64,000 bases of DNA from Romboutsia_E sp900604535 (GTDB taxonomy: Bacteria > Bacillota > Clostridia > Peptostreptococcales > Peptostreptococcaceae): assembly GCF_900604535.1 (NCBI RefSeq), contig NZ_UWOT01000008.1, positions 85,266 through 149,265 of the forward strand, given 5' to 3'. Below, one piece after another: positions 25,510 through 34,742 of the stretch. A program made the translations under genes and the position numbers. Under the pieces are notes generated by a model. It did no database searches, was not told where the DNA came from, and saw nothing but the letters and a program-made list of their open reading frames with translations. The stretch's first letter is position 1. Each line of letters begins with the position of its first letter.

Positions 25510-26919
25510 TTATAAAATTGGAGCTTGGTTATTCATTGAATATCCATCACTTCTAACATCATTCATATCAAATATATCATCTTTTACTTCAACCTTACTT
25601 AATTTCTTAACTATCCCATAAGGCTGAGCTAAAGAAAGTTTATCTCCTCTGCCTGAAATAACCCATAATATCTTGTATCCTCTTGGTATAACTTCTAATC
25701 TAGTTTCTCCTTTTCCATCAGTGAAATATACTAATAAATTAATCTTATTCCTATTAGCATAATCAAAAACTGGACTAAATTTAGTTCCACCTCTTATACT
25801 AGGTCTATCTTTTATGTCTTTAATATTCTTAACCTTATAAGTCCGCCTTATTTCATTATCACATTCTATAATAGTTATCTCATGATTGTAGTTTTTTACT
25901 ATATTAAGTACTTCTTTTATAGCTTGCTTAAATTCTTCATCGCTAATACTTCCGCTAGTATCAATTGCTACTGCAACTTCGGCTTTATGACTTCTAAGCT
26001 GGCCTCTTAAATCTAATCTACTTGGTTGCCTTCTATTCCTTCTTGTTATAGTTTTCTTCTTATTACTTTCAACAGTTCCCATTAATTTTTTTAAGTATAA
26101 ATTCCAAGGAAGCTCTCCTTTACTGCTTTTTAATGATGATATCATATCACTAATATATGATGGAACCGTACTTTTTAAAGAATTATCTATAAATTTTTCT
26201 GTAAATTCCCTAACAGTTTTAGAATCTATTTCATCAGATTCTTCCCATATATCGTGAGTGTTCTCCGGTCTAAATTCACTCTCTACATTATCATTTAAAT
26301 CGGCATCATTTTCTTCTCCATCTTTATCAGATTCTTGTAAATCTAACTCAATTTGAATCTTTTCTACATAATACTCAAAAGTTTCATATGGCTCTAAGTT
26401 CATAGAATAATGTGTATTTACCCACTCTAATGTAGTAGCATATGGCGGCAAATAGTCTAAATATTTATTTACTATTATATCCATCGCCATATTGATTGCC
26501 AATGTTGAGCATCTACCTTTTAGTTCTTTTGCTCTTATTAAATGTAATGATAGTACATGAAGAATTTCATGTTTAATAGTACTTTCCATCTGTCTCATGT
26601 TAAGATTCAGAAATATTAACGGATTAAAGTATATTACATATTTAGCTCCCTTGAAGTTAACTGCACTTGGACTACTTATATCGAACTTTATATCTCTACC
26701 CATTTGAAATAAGAAGTAGCCATAAAAGTTATCTTTATCTTCCATAAGACTTAAACTCACTTTATCTACAATAGTAAAGAATTCCTCTTTAAAATCTTTA
26801 GGTATGTCTATTTCAAAATTTACATTTCCTGAGTTTAACTTTAATTCAGTTGCTTTATTAACTATTTCAATAGCTTTATCATAAAGACTTCTTGTTTGTT
26901 TTTCAAAATAACTTTCCAT
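25510..26919 (-). CDS. VWA-like protein with metallopeptidase motif (DUF2201 type)
   Basis: A 469-residue protein with two parts. The N-terminal part (about 1-200) has a zinc-peptidase motif, H117-E118-x-x-H121 in STIKHEILHVLSLH, as in the DUF2201 putative metallopeptidase domain. After an acidic linker (about 195-235) the C-terminal part (about 310-460) is VWA-like, with the metal-site motif AIDTSGSIS and YFTDGKGE. Such proteins pair with MoxR ATPases, here encoded 7 bases upstream. The usual role of the pairs is metal insertion or remodelling of a client complex; the client of this one is unknown. Whether the HExxH site cuts anything is untested. Confidence 0.88.
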   Translation of the reverse strand: MESYFEKQTRSLYDKAIEIVNKATELKLNSGNVNFEIDIPKDFKEEFFTIVDKVSLSLMEDKDNFYGYFLFQMGRDIKFDISSPSAVNFKGAKYVIYFNPLIFLNLNMRQMESTIKHEILHVLSLHLIRAKELKGRCSTLAINMAMDIIVNKYLDYLPPYATTLEWVNTHYSMNLEPYETFEYYVEKIQIELDLQESDKDGEENDADLNDNVESEFRPENTHDIWEESDEIDSKTVREFTEKFIDNSLKSTVPSYISDMISSLKSSKGELPWNLYLKKLMGTVESNKKKTITRRNRRQPSRLDLRGQLRSHKAEVAVAIDTSGSISDEEFKQAIKEVLNIVKNYNHEITIIECDNEIRRTYKVKNIKDIKDRPSIRGGTKFSPVFDYANRNKINLLVYFTDGKGETRLEVIPRGYKILWVISGRGDKLSLAQPYGIVKKLSKVEVKDDIFDMNDVRSDGYSMNNQAPIL

Positions 26920-26926
26920 GATAATA

Positions 26927-28030
26927 TTAACCTCTTATTAAGCTGTAAGCATTAAAATACAAGTCTACAAATTCTTCATTTTCTATAACTATTTTATAAA
27001 TTTTTTCATAACTATTTTTTAAATCTTTCATTATACCTACCATTAAATCAACTGGATATATTTTTATAAATTCTACAAATCTATTTATATCATTATTACT
27101 ATAGTTTTCATTTTCTATATTTGATTCTAATATTTTTAATATATTTACCGCAGTTAAATAAAGTCTTGTATGACTTTCTAATTTTATTTTTTCTATTATA
27201 GATTCTTCAAGAATTTCTCCAGAAAATACATCTTCATAAGATATAAGTGGTAAACAGTCTGATTCTATAAAACTTATAAATTCTTCTGCTATAATCTTAC
27301 CTACATTTCCCTTTATAACATTTAAAAATACTGCTCTAGATATTATTTCTTTATTTTCTTTGTACATTTTGTAAGTTTTAGAAACTCTTTCATAACTTCT
27401 TGGTGTAGCTCGTACATCATCTTCATTTATTTTATGAAGATACTCTGGGAATGTAGAAATAAACTCTATAACTTTTTGTTCTATTCCTGCATCTATTGCC
27501 CAGCTTAGCCATTGTGAATGATCTGGTTCCATGTTAAGCCATACAAATCTATTTTCTTGTGCCGCATCCATATCAACTACTTGATAATCAAAATCTGAAC
27601 CATATTTACTTGATGGATTCATTGCAGCTAGTATTTTTACATCATCATGTAACTTGTATCCATTTATTTCTCTGTTTAAAATTAGATTCATAAGTTCTTG
27701 TTGTACAGTATGCTCACAACGATTTATTTCATCTATAAATAAAAGTACACTTTTACCCTTTAATATCTCTTTATCTATCTCTCTTAACTTATGATGAACT
27801 GCATATATAGTAGTTTTTTTATTGTCTCCATAACTTTCTACAGTTGGTAGCCCCCCTATTTCACCTTCTTTAAGTAAGTTTCCATCAACTACAACTAAGC
27901 TCCAATTATTTTCTTTAGCGAGTCTTTTTGCTAGAGCTGTTTTTCCGATTCCACTTTCTCCAACTACTAAAGGTACTTCTCCAGTAGATAATACTAAGTC
28001 AACGCTTCTTAATGTGTCTATAAAATTCAT
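26927..28030 (-). CDS. MoxR-family AAA+ ATPase
   Basis: A 367-residue AAA+ protein. Walker A is GESGIGKTALAK (about 24-35), Walker B is LLFIDEINRC near 105-114, followed by a sensor-1 region ILAAMNPSSKYG and an arginine-rich ATPRSYERV box near 205. The C-terminal third is helical and not shared with classical MoxR. It sits between the 22-residue-repeat gene (13 bases upstream) and the VWA-metallopeptidase gene (7 bases downstream), forming one operon. MoxR/VWA pairs act as chaperones; here the repeat protein is a possible adaptor. Confidence 0.9.
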   Translation of the reverse strand: MNFIDTLRSVDLVLSTGEVPLVVGESGIGKTALAKRLAKENNWSLVVVDGNLLKEGEIGGLPTVESYGDNKKTTIYAVHHKLREIDKEILKGKSVLLFIDEINRCEHTVQQELMNLILNREINGYKLHDDVKILAAMNPSSKYGSDFDYQVVDMDAAQENRFVWLNMEPDHSQWLSWAIDAGIEQKVIEFISTFPEYLHKINEDDVRATPRSYERVSKTYKMYKENKEIISRAVFLNVIKGNVGKIIAEEFISFIESDCLPLISYEDVFSGEILEESIIEKIKLESHTRLYLTAVNILKILESNIENENYSNNDINRFVEFIKIYPVDLMVGIMKDLKNSYEKIYKIVIENEEFVDLYFNAYSLIRG

Positions 28031-28043
28031 TTTATCTTTTCTC

Positions 28044-28859
28044 CTATATCATCTTTAGTTTTTCATCTACAGCTATTTTTTTTGCTTTCTTACTTCCGTA
28101 CTTATAAATAAACATTATTTTGTCCATTTGGATTTTATCACTATTTCTATCTATAGTACTACATTTTAAGAAATCTCTAACATACTTTTCTTCTACATCT
28201 TCTTTTGATAGTATTTCTATCAATATTTTTTCTATATCTTCTTTTGATATCTCACTTGGTATCCTATTTTCAATATATTTAATTATTAATATATTTACTC
28301 TTAAAAATTTTAATATCTTTTCCTTATCTAAATCAACCATAAAACTAATTGCTGCCTCATTACTTTTTATAGCTACAATTTGCGCCTTAAGACTTGGTGA
28401 TTTTATATATCTTAATGCATCATAGCTTATTTTTACAGCTTCTTCCTGAACACTTTCATAAGGATTTTGTATATGCTTTATTGAATCATAATTTTTTCTT
28501 ACTGCTAGCAACTGTAGTTCCTCACTTGGATTTTTTGCATACTGAATTGCCCAACCAGCTTTATCAATTGCTAATTTAATCACTTTATCTGTTGGTTTTT
28601 TTATATATTCTAATATACTCCATCCATCATTTATAGCTTTTATCATCATTTCTTCACTTGGATTATCTATAAATTTAATTGCTCTTGCATTATTTTCTAT
28701 TGCTATAACCTTCATTTCCTCACTTGGATTTTGTATATATCTTAATAGTAGACCATCTAATTTTATGGCTAATAATTTCATTTCTTCGCTTGGATTATTT
28801 ATATTTTTTATAATAGAAGGATTCCTCTTTATCATTTCAATAGCTCTTGATTCGTCCAT
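28044..28859 (-). CDS. 22-residue helical-repeat protein
   Basis: A 271-residue cytoplasmic protein built of about seven repeats of 22 residues between residues 13 and 170, each close to NPSEEMKxxAIxxNxxAIxYI. The unit predicts two short helices joined at the NPSEE turn, giving a superhelical scaffold of the kind that binds proteins or peptides. The last 100 residues are charged and not repetitive. It is the first gene of the MoxR/VWA operon, 13 bases before the ATPase. I know similar repeats from clostridial and viral proteins of unknown role; no enzymatic motif is present. Confidence 0.85.
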   Translation of the reverse strand: MDESRAIEMIKRNPSIIKNINNPSEEMKLLAIKLDGLLLRYIQNPSEEMKVIAIENNARAIKFIDNPSEEMMIKAINDGWSILEYIKKPTDKVIKLAIDKAGWAIQYAKNPSEELQLLAVRKNYDSIKHIQNPYESVQEEAVKISYDALRYIKSPSLKAQIVAIKSNEAAISFMVDLDKEKILKFLRVNILIIKYIENRIPSEISKEDIEKILIEILSKEDVEEKYVRDFLKCSTIDRNSDKIQMDKIMFIYKYGSKKAKKIAVDEKLKMI

Positions 28860-29002
28860 AATATACCTCCCCTATCTATTATTCTATATTAAAGTTTATA
28901 ATTATTAATATTATATTAATATACTTTTTTAATGATTTTAAACAGAATAATTATTCCAAAATTATAAATTTATATAATTTAACTTTATACTTAATTCTAA
29001 TA

Positions 29003-29035
29003 AAAAAACGATGAAAAATTATTTCATCGTTTTTA
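29003..29035 (-). terminator. Terminator after the flippase-like gene
   Basis: AAAACGATGAAA and TTTCATCGTTTT form a 12-bp stem with a 5-base loop and U tail on the minus strand. The rest of 28860-29103 is AT-rich without other structure. Confidence 0.82.
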
Positions 29036-29103
29036 GCTTTATACTATTTTCTTATAAATCCAGACTATATACTTTTTTATCTTAGTAATTATAGTGATAT
29101 GAT

Positions 29104-30147
29104 TTATTCATTTGTTAACTTTACCTTTATATTTTGTATTTTTAATATTATTAATAATATTCCACTTAAAAATAAAAATAAGTAAAAACTAATTCCACGA
29201 CTAATTAACATAGCTTCACTTAATACTCTTATTGGGAAGAGTAATTTAAATAACATTAAAAATCCACTTTCACTTACTCCTACTGCTCCAGGAAGGGGAA
29301 GTGCACATACAGCTATAAATAAAACAGCTTGAACTCCTACAAAGGTAAATATTGAATATCCACTAAAACCAAAAGATCTATATACCCAGTATGGAATACT
29401 GTGAATTGCAAAGATTTGTATACATGTAGTCAAAAATGTTTTTAAAATAATCGTTTTATTTCTAGTAATATATAAAGAACATTCTTCATATTCGTTAATT
29501 ATAGAATATACCTTATCCCTTATTTTCTTTACCTTATTATATCCTAGTGATTCAATTAATTTAATTACGAAATCAAAAACCTTTCTTATCGCAGAATATG
29601 AAAATATTGCTGATAATAAAAACAGCAGTGCTATAATATTTAATATTAATCCTAAAACAAGAAGGTACTTAATTGAGCCAATACTTCTTAATAATAAAGA
29701 CTGTTGTGTAAAAAATCCAATTAATGAAAACATTATAGTAACTACCTGAAAAAATATTAGCTCAATTAAAAGTACTAACGTTGCATGTGAGATTTTTATA
29801 TCATCTTTACACATTTGATAAGCTTGCATTGGCTGTCCACCAGATGCTGATGGTGTAATCGAGCTAAAAAAGAATCCATTTACTGAGTAATTTATACATC
29901 TAAATATACTTGGATTATATCCTAAAGCTATAAGATTTCTTTTTGTATTACTTGCTTCACAAAAAATATATACACACATACATACTATTGCTGGAATTAT
30001 ATAAAAAATATTTATCTGTGAAATCGTCTTAATTACTTTATTTATATCTAGGCTTTTAAAAATAAAATAAAATGTAATAGCTATTAATATTAAAAATAAT
30101 CCTCCATTTTTTAATATTTTATAAAATAAATTTTTGTTATTTTTCAT
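29104..30147 (-). CDS. Flippase-like membrane protein (MprF N-terminal / UPF0104 family)
   Basis: A 347-residue protein with about eight membrane helices, matching the lysylphosphatidylglycerol-synthase transmembrane family (YbhN/AglD2 type). Typical signs are GYNPSIFRCINYSVNGFFFSSITPSASGGQPMQAYQM and LPLPGAVGVSESGFLMLF. It is shorter than MprF and lacks the soluble aminoacyl-transferase half, so it may move a lipid or lipid-linked glycan rather than make one. It follows an EcsC-family gene by 46 bases on the same strand. Confidence 0.88.
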   Translation of the reverse strand: MKNNKNLFYKILKNGGLFLILIAITFYFIFKSLDINKVIKTISQINIFYIIPAIVCMCVYIFCEASNTKRNLIALGYNPSIFRCINYSVNGFFFSSITPSASGGQPMQAYQMCKDDIKISHATLVLLIELIFFQVVTIMFSLIGFFTQQSLLLRSIGSIKYLLVLGLILNIIALLFLLSAIFSYSAIRKVFDFVIKLIESLGYNKVKKIRDKVYSIINEYEECSLYITRNKTIILKTFLTTCIQIFAIHSIPYWVYRSFGFSGYSIFTFVGVQAVLFIAVCALPLPGAVGVSESGFLMLFKLLFPIRVLSEAMLISRGISFYLFLFLSGILLIILKIQNIKVKLTNE

Positions 30148-30193
30148 ATTTTATTCTCCAAATAATTTTATATACAACATATAAAATCTTACA

Positions 30194-30982
30194 CTATTTA
30201 AACTTATTTATAATTCTCTTGTACTTTCTATATATAAAATTATCTTTTTTATGCATATAATATTCACTCTTTAATAATCTCATATGATATGCATAAATTG
30301 CATACTCACCTAATTTATCAACTAATTTGTTATTTACATAAGCCCCAACAAAAGCGCCAATCCCTGGTACTAATTGAAGTAACTTTGCTATATCAATATA
30401 ATCTCTATATTCTTGTTGAAAGCTTCTCCAATCAAACTCATTAATATCACTAGATAAATCATCTTTAAAATCATCAAAGCACTCCATATTATTAAATATA
30501 AAATTTACATGAGATTTACTAGAAAAAGCAAGTTGGAATATATTAAGTATATATAACCTCTCTCTATAATCATTAGTATCAAATCCATATATGCTGGCAA
30601 TTTCATAAAGAAGTTTTATCTTTATACTTAAAAGTAGTGGAAAATCACAAAAACCTACAAGTATCCCTCCTGCTCCTGTTCCTGCTCCCTCTATCATAGC
30701 AGCATTTTTATAAAACTTTATTTTTTCATAAACTAAATTATCTCTTTCTTCTAATAATATATTTTTTATAGGTTTTTTAGTTATATACTTAGAACCAAGT
30801 AAAACTACCTTTGTCATATTTTTTATAGCAATAGTTACTATTTCATGATATTTTTTAGGAAGCATTGAGTTTAATTTATTTTGAGTTCCTTTTGATGCCT
30901 TATCTATTATAGATGGTTTTTTTCTTATTTTCTTTTTCCATTTTTCTAATTCTTTTAATTTTATATAATCGTACGTTTCCAT
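30194..30982 (-). CDS. EcsC-family protein
   Basis: A 262-residue protein of the EcsC family. A basic N terminus is followed by a conserved central part: a glycine-rich hydrophobic segment (AAMIEGAGTGAGGILVGFCDFPLLLSIKIKLLYEIASIYGFD, about 93-134), and a second one near 200-218 (LLQLVPGIGAFVGAYVNNKLVDKLG). The glycine zipper suggests membrane insertion. The family name comes from Bacillus EcsC, whose molecular role is not settled. It probably shares a transcript with the flippase-like gene. Confidence 0.85.
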   Translation of the reverse strand: METYDYIKLKELEKWKKKIRKKPSIIDKASKGTQNKLNSMLPKKYHEIVTIAIKNMTKVVLLGSKYITKKPIKNILLEERDNLVYEKIKFYKNAAMIEGAGTGAGGILVGFCDFPLLLSIKIKLLYEIASIYGFDTNDYRERLYILNIFQLAFSSKSHVNFIFNNMECFDDFKDDLSSDINEFDWRSFQQEYRDYIDIAKLLQLVPGIGAFVGAYVNNKLVDKLGEYAIYAYHMRLLKSEYYMHKKDNFIYRKYKRIINKFK

Positions 30983-31113
30983 TTTATCACCTATTTATAT
31001 TTAATACTATTTCAATTATATATATATGCTATTATAACATCTCACGTATATTAATTTTTATATTATAAACTACTTTATATATAAATTTAATGAATTAATA
31101 TAATTTATTAAAT

Positions 31114-31180
31114 AAAAAAGACATAACATGATGTCTCAATGTAATTATATTTACAATGAAAACATCATACTATGTCTTTT
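31114..31180 (-). terminator. Long two-stage hairpin after ahpC
   Basis: AAAAGACATA pairs with TATGTCTTTT, then after an AC/AC internal loop ATGATGT pairs with ACATCAT, and TGTAA with TTACA inside. A U-rich tail follows on the minus strand. It is larger than the other terminators in the window. Confidence 0.75.
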
Positions 31181-31205
31181 ATTATTTTATTGATTAAATG
31201 GATTA

Positions 31206-31769
31206 TTATAATTTTCCTACTAAGTCTAAGCTTGGTACTAATGTTTCAGCTCCTGGAATCCATTTAGCTGGGCAAACTTGATCTCCATGTTCTGCCACGA
31301 ATTGTGCAGCTTGAACTTTTCTTAATAATTCTTCTGCATTTCTTCCTATCCCTAAGTCATGAACTTCGTAAGCTTTTATTTCTCCTTCTGGATTTATTAT
31401 GAATGTTCCTCTTAAAGCCATTCCATCTTCTTCTATCATAACATCGAAATCTCTAGTTAACTTTCCAGTTGGATCCGCTAACATTGGATATTGTATTTTT
31501 CCTATTGTTTCAGATGCATCTGCCCATGCTTTATGTACAAAGTGGCTATCTGTTGATACTGAATAAACTTCGCATCCTATTTCTTTGAATTTTTCATAGT
31601 TATCAGCTAAATCTCCTAATTCAGTTGGGCAAACAAATGTAAAGTCTGCTGGATAGAATACAAATACTGACCAATGACCTTTTACATCTTCAAGTGTTAC
31701 TTCTCTAAATTCCCCATTTTGATATGCTTGAACTTTAAACTCAGATACTTTTTTGTTTATTAATGACAT
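31206..31769 (-). CDS. ahpC: Alkyl hydroperoxide reductase AhpC, 2-Cys peroxiredoxin
   Basis: A 187-residue typical 2-Cys peroxiredoxin. Peroxidatic C47 lies in FYPADFTFVCPTELGDL and resolving C166 in HGDQVCPAKW; GLGIGRNAEELLRKVQAAQFV is the standard C-terminal block. It reduces hydrogen and alkyl peroxides in the cytoplasm and needs an AhpF-like reductase, encoded just upstream on the same strand. GGAG precedes the ATG, and an AGTAATGATTATGA site related to the perR-region palindromes lies 53 bases upstream. It has its own terminator. Confidence 0.96.
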   Translation of the reverse strand: MSLINKKVSEFKVQAYQNGEFREVTLEDVKGHWSVFVFYPADFTFVCPTELGDLADNYEKFKEIGCEVYSVSTDSHFVHKAWADASETIGKIQYPMLADPTGKLTRDFDVMIEEDGMALRGTFIINPEGEIKAYEVHDLGIGRNAEELLRKVQAAQFVAEHGDQVCPAKWIPGAETLVPSLDLVGKL

Positions 31770-31821
31770 AATTTTTTCTCCTTTATATTTAAATTATTAT
31801 TTTATTTGTGTTTTTAAAATC

Positions 31822-31835
31822 AGTAATGATTATGA
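31822..31835. promoter_or_regulatory. PerR-like site before ahpC
   Basis: AGTAATGATTATGA is an imperfect copy of the AGTAAT-N-ATTACT dyad found before the reductase and 7-alpha-HSDH-like genes. It lies 53-66 bases before the ahpC start. Confidence 0.5.
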
Positions 31836-31902
31836 TTTTCATTATCTTAATCTTATATATTCCCTACTTTTTAGTCTTTAAACATATTTTTAAAATTTTT
31901 TA

Positions 31903-33582
31903 TTAATTTATTAAATCTAATATTTCCTTTGCTTTTTTAACACCAAAATGAACTTTATCGTCATTTACAATTATTGCTGGCACACTCATTATTCTATATT
32001 TCTTCTTAATATCTTCAAATAATGATAACTCTATCATTTCAGCTTCTATATTTTTATTTTCCATAGCAAGTCTTTGTGATGCTACAACTACATCCGGACA
32101 TAATGTACAAGACAGAGAAACTACTACTTTTATATTAGTCTTTTTATCAAATGACCTTATCTCTTTTAATAAGTTGTCATCTATTGCTTGACCTGGACCT
32201 GCTAAATTATATATAGCTAATATAAATGAATTTAATTCATGTCCTCCAGGAACACCATGGAACTTAACTCCACTATATTTTTTATCTTTATCTAATAAAG
32301 CTACAACTGGTAGCTTATCTGCATTTATCATTTCTTCCATTTTTAGATTTTCATTCTTTTTATAAATTTCTATATTTAATTTTTCTCCTAAAGATGCCAT
32401 ATCTAAAATCAAATCCATAAATTCAATTGATTTATCAATACTTTCATCTACTATTGATACTAAGGTAACCTCTTTTTCCATCATTGATAGTATTGATTTA
32501 ATTTGATTTCTAAGACCGTCATTTAAAAGATTACTTTTTCTATTTTTATCATTTATGTCTATAAAATCAGTTTTTACTTCTTTTTTAATAATTTCCTCAT
32601 TAGTATGTTGTTGTTGAATTATCTCTTCTTCATCTTCTATTCCTAATTTATATTTTTGATTATCTACATACTTTTCAGCATTAGTTGCTGCTATTGCCCC
32701 GTCAGCTACTGCTGTTACTACCTGTCTTAGTAACTTTGGGCGTAAATCTCCTGCTGCATATACACCAGATATATTAGTTTCCATATTTTCGTTAGTTATT
32801 ACATATCCTTGTTCATCTAATTTAACTTTCCCTTTGATAAGCTCTGTTTGTGGTTTATATCCAATAAACACAAATACACCAAAAGTTCCATCTTCTTCAC
32901 TTACTTTATAATCAAGCCTTTCACCCGTTTGATTATTTTTAAACTTAGCAAATTGTAGGACTCCCTCTCCTCCGACCTCTTCTACTTCAGTATTGAATAA
33001 TACTTCTATCTTTGGATGAGATTTAACTTTATCTGCTATAGTTTTTGCACAACTAAATTCACTTTTTCTTACTACTACTCTTACTTTTTTAGCAAACTTA
33101 GTTAAAAATATTGCTTCTTCCGCTGCAGCATATCCTCCACCTATTACAAAGACATCTAAGTCTTTGAAGAATTCACCATCACAAGTTGCACAATATGCGA
33201 CTCCTCTTCCTGTAAATGCTTCTTCTCCTTTAAATCCTAATTTCTTTGGAGATGCACCTGTTGCAAATATCACTGCTCTTGCTTGTATTTCTTCATTTTT
33301 AGTTTTAATTATTTTTACTTCTTCATCTAAATATAAGTCTATAACTTCATCTTCTTTAAACTTAACATTAAAATCTAAAGCTTGTTTTCTTAAAGTTTCC
33401 ATATAACTTGACCCTGTAGTTTGTAAAATTCCTGGGTAGTTTACCATTTCATGTGTAGTTTTTATCTGTCCACCTACATTTTCTTTTTCTATAATTAATG
33501 TCTTAAGCTTTGCTCTTCCTGCATAGATTCCAGCAGATACTCCCGCTGGTCCTCCACCAACTATTATTAAATCATATATCAT
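31903..33582 (-). CDS. Permuted AhpF-like peroxiredoxin reductase (TrxB + AhpF N-domain)
   Basis: A 559-residue flavoprotein. Residues 1-310 are thioredoxin-reductase-like: FAD motif IIVGGGPAGVSAG, redox pair C131/C134 in CATCDG, NADPH-type VIGGGYAAAEEA, and NISGVYAAGD. A linker (about 315-345) leads to two thioredoxin-fold units resembling the AhpF N-terminal domain, the last with C492/C495 in SCTLCPDV. Classical AhpF has this domain in front; here it is at the back. It would pass electrons from NAD(P)H through FAD and both Cys pairs to AhpC. A perfect palindrome lies 41 bases upstream. Confidence 0.9.
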   Translation of the reverse strand: MIYDLIIVGGGPAGVSAGIYAGRAKLKTLIIEKENVGGQIKTTHEMVNYPGILQTTGSSYMETLRKQALDFNVKFKEDEVIDLYLDEEVKIIKTKNEEIQARAVIFATGASPKKLGFKGEEAFTGRGVAYCATCDGEFFKDLDVFVIGGGYAAAEEAIFLTKFAKKVRVVVRKSEFSCAKTIADKVKSHPKIEVLFNTEVEEVGGEGVLQFAKFKNNQTGERLDYKVSEEDGTFGVFVFIGYKPQTELIKGKVKLDEQGYVITNENMETNISGVYAAGDLRPKLLRQVVTAVADGAIAATNAEKYVDNQKYKLGIEDEEEIIQQQHTNEEIIKKEVKTDFIDINDKNRKSNLLNDGLRNQIKSILSMMEKEVTLVSIVDESIDKSIEFMDLILDMASLGEKLNIEIYKKNENLKMEEMINADKLPVVALLDKDKKYSGVKFHGVPGGHELNSFILAIYNLAGPGQAIDDNLLKEIRSFDKKTNIKVVVSLSCTLCPDVVVASQRLAMENKNIEAEMIELSLFEDIKKKYRIMSVPAIIVNDDKVHFGVKKAKEILDLIN

Positions 33583-33622
33583 TAACTCTTCTCCTATTAT
33601 AAAATTTTAATTTAAATTTTAT

Positions 33623-33645
33623 AAAGTAGTAATGATTACTACTTT
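33623..33645. promoter_or_regulatory. 23-bp perfect palindrome, candidate PerR box
   Basis: The arm AAAGTAGTAAT (33623-33633) is followed by G and the exact complement of the arm. It lies 41-63 bases before the start of the reductase gene. The core AGTAATGATTACT recurs before the divergent dehydrogenase gene and in weaker form before ahpC. Confidence 0.72.
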
Positions 33646-33800
33646 CATTCTTAATATTTATATGCCCTATATAATCTCACTTAAACATTTTTAATTTAAA
33701 ATTTTTATTATAGGGTATTATAAATATATCTATATATTTTTATCAATGAAAATAAAATTTGATTGACAAACTAAATTAAAAAATATAAAGTATTCGATAA

Positions 33801-33815
33801 TAGTAATCATTACTA
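33801..33815. promoter_or_regulatory. TAGTAAT-C-ATTACTA palindrome, candidate PerR box
   Basis: A perfect 7-1-7 palindrome sharing its core with the 33623 site, 26-40 bases before the 7-alpha-HSDH-like start codon, where a repressor would block transcription. An AGGAG ribosome site follows it. Confidence 0.68.
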
Positions 33816-33840
33816 AATATAAACTAATAGGAGAATTGAC

Positions 33841-34647
33841 ATGAAGAATTTAGATAATAAAGTTGCTCTAGTAACTTCTGCTACTAGAGGTATCGGACTT
33901 GCTACAGCTTTAAAACTAGCTAAAAATGGAGCTACAGTTTATATGGGGGTTAGAAGATTAGAAGTTACACAAGAAATATGTGATAAATATGCAAAAGAAG
34001 GTTTAGTTATGAAGCCAGTATATTTTAATGCATTTGAAGTAGATAGCTATAAAACTATGGTAGATGAAGTTATAAATGATGCAGGTAAAATAGATATACT
34101 TGTAAATAATTATGGTACTGGAAGCCCTAATGAAGATTTTGATTTATTAAATACTGATGAAAAATCTTTCTTTAGATTATTAGAATTAAATATTGGTAGT
34201 GTCTTTAGAATTTCAAAGTTAGTAATACCACATATGTTAGATAATAAGGGTGGAAGTATAGTAAATATATCTTCTATCGGAGGGACTGTTCCTGATATAT
34301 CAAGAATCGGTTATGGTGTTGCTAAGTCTGGAGTTAATAATATAACTCAACAAATAGCTATGCAATATGCTAAAAATAACATTAGATGTAATGCAGTACT
34401 TCCTGGAATGACGGAAACTGATGCAGTAAAAAATGCTATGAGCAAAGAATTCCAAAAATCATTCTTATCTCATGTTCCTTTAAATAGGATGGGTACACCT
34501 GAAGATATAGCTAACGCAGTTGCTTTCTTTGCTTCTGATGAATCTTCTTACATAACTGGTTCTATTCTTGAAGTTTCTGGTGGATATCACTTGGGAACTC
34601 CTCAATATGCAGACTTCGTTGGTCGTAATGTTGTAGAAGACAAATAG
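33841..34647 (+). CDS. Short-chain dehydrogenase, 7-alpha-hydroxysteroid dehydrogenase-like
   Basis: A 268-residue SDR. Cofactor motif TSATRGIG (12-19), NNYG (89-92), catalytic Ser near S144, Y158 and K162 in YGVAK. VRR at 37-39, after the second strand, favours NADP(H). The segments TVYMGVRRLE, KPVYFNAFE, VPDISRIGYG, IRCNAVLPG, FLSHVPLNRMGTPEDIA and the C-terminal GGYHLGTPQYADF closely recall the clostridial bile-acid 7-alpha-HSDHs (C. scindens, P. sordellii) as I remember them; FabG enzymes end soon after GG. It would oxidise the 7-alpha-hydroxyl of cholate-type bile acids. A search should confirm, since a general reductase remains possible. Confidence 0.8.
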   Translation: MKNLDNKVALVTSATRGIGLATALKLAKNGATVYMGVRRLEVTQEICDKYAKEGLVMKPVYFNAFEVDSYKTMVDEVINDAGKIDILVNNYGTGSPNEDFDLLNTDEKSFFRLLELNIGSVFRISKLVIPHMLDNKGGSIVNISSIGGTVPDISRIGYGVAKSGVNNITQQIAMQYAKNNIRCNAVLPGMTETDAVKNAMSKEFQKSFLSHVPLNRMGTPEDIANAVAFFASDESSYITGSILEVSGGYHLGTPQYADFVGRNVVEDK

Positions 34648-34742
34648 GAACTATTTATAGTATCATGGGTTATCTATTAATATTTTAGGGTAATAATACT
34701 AATTATTATTATATAATAATATTGTATAAGCGGAGGTATAAA

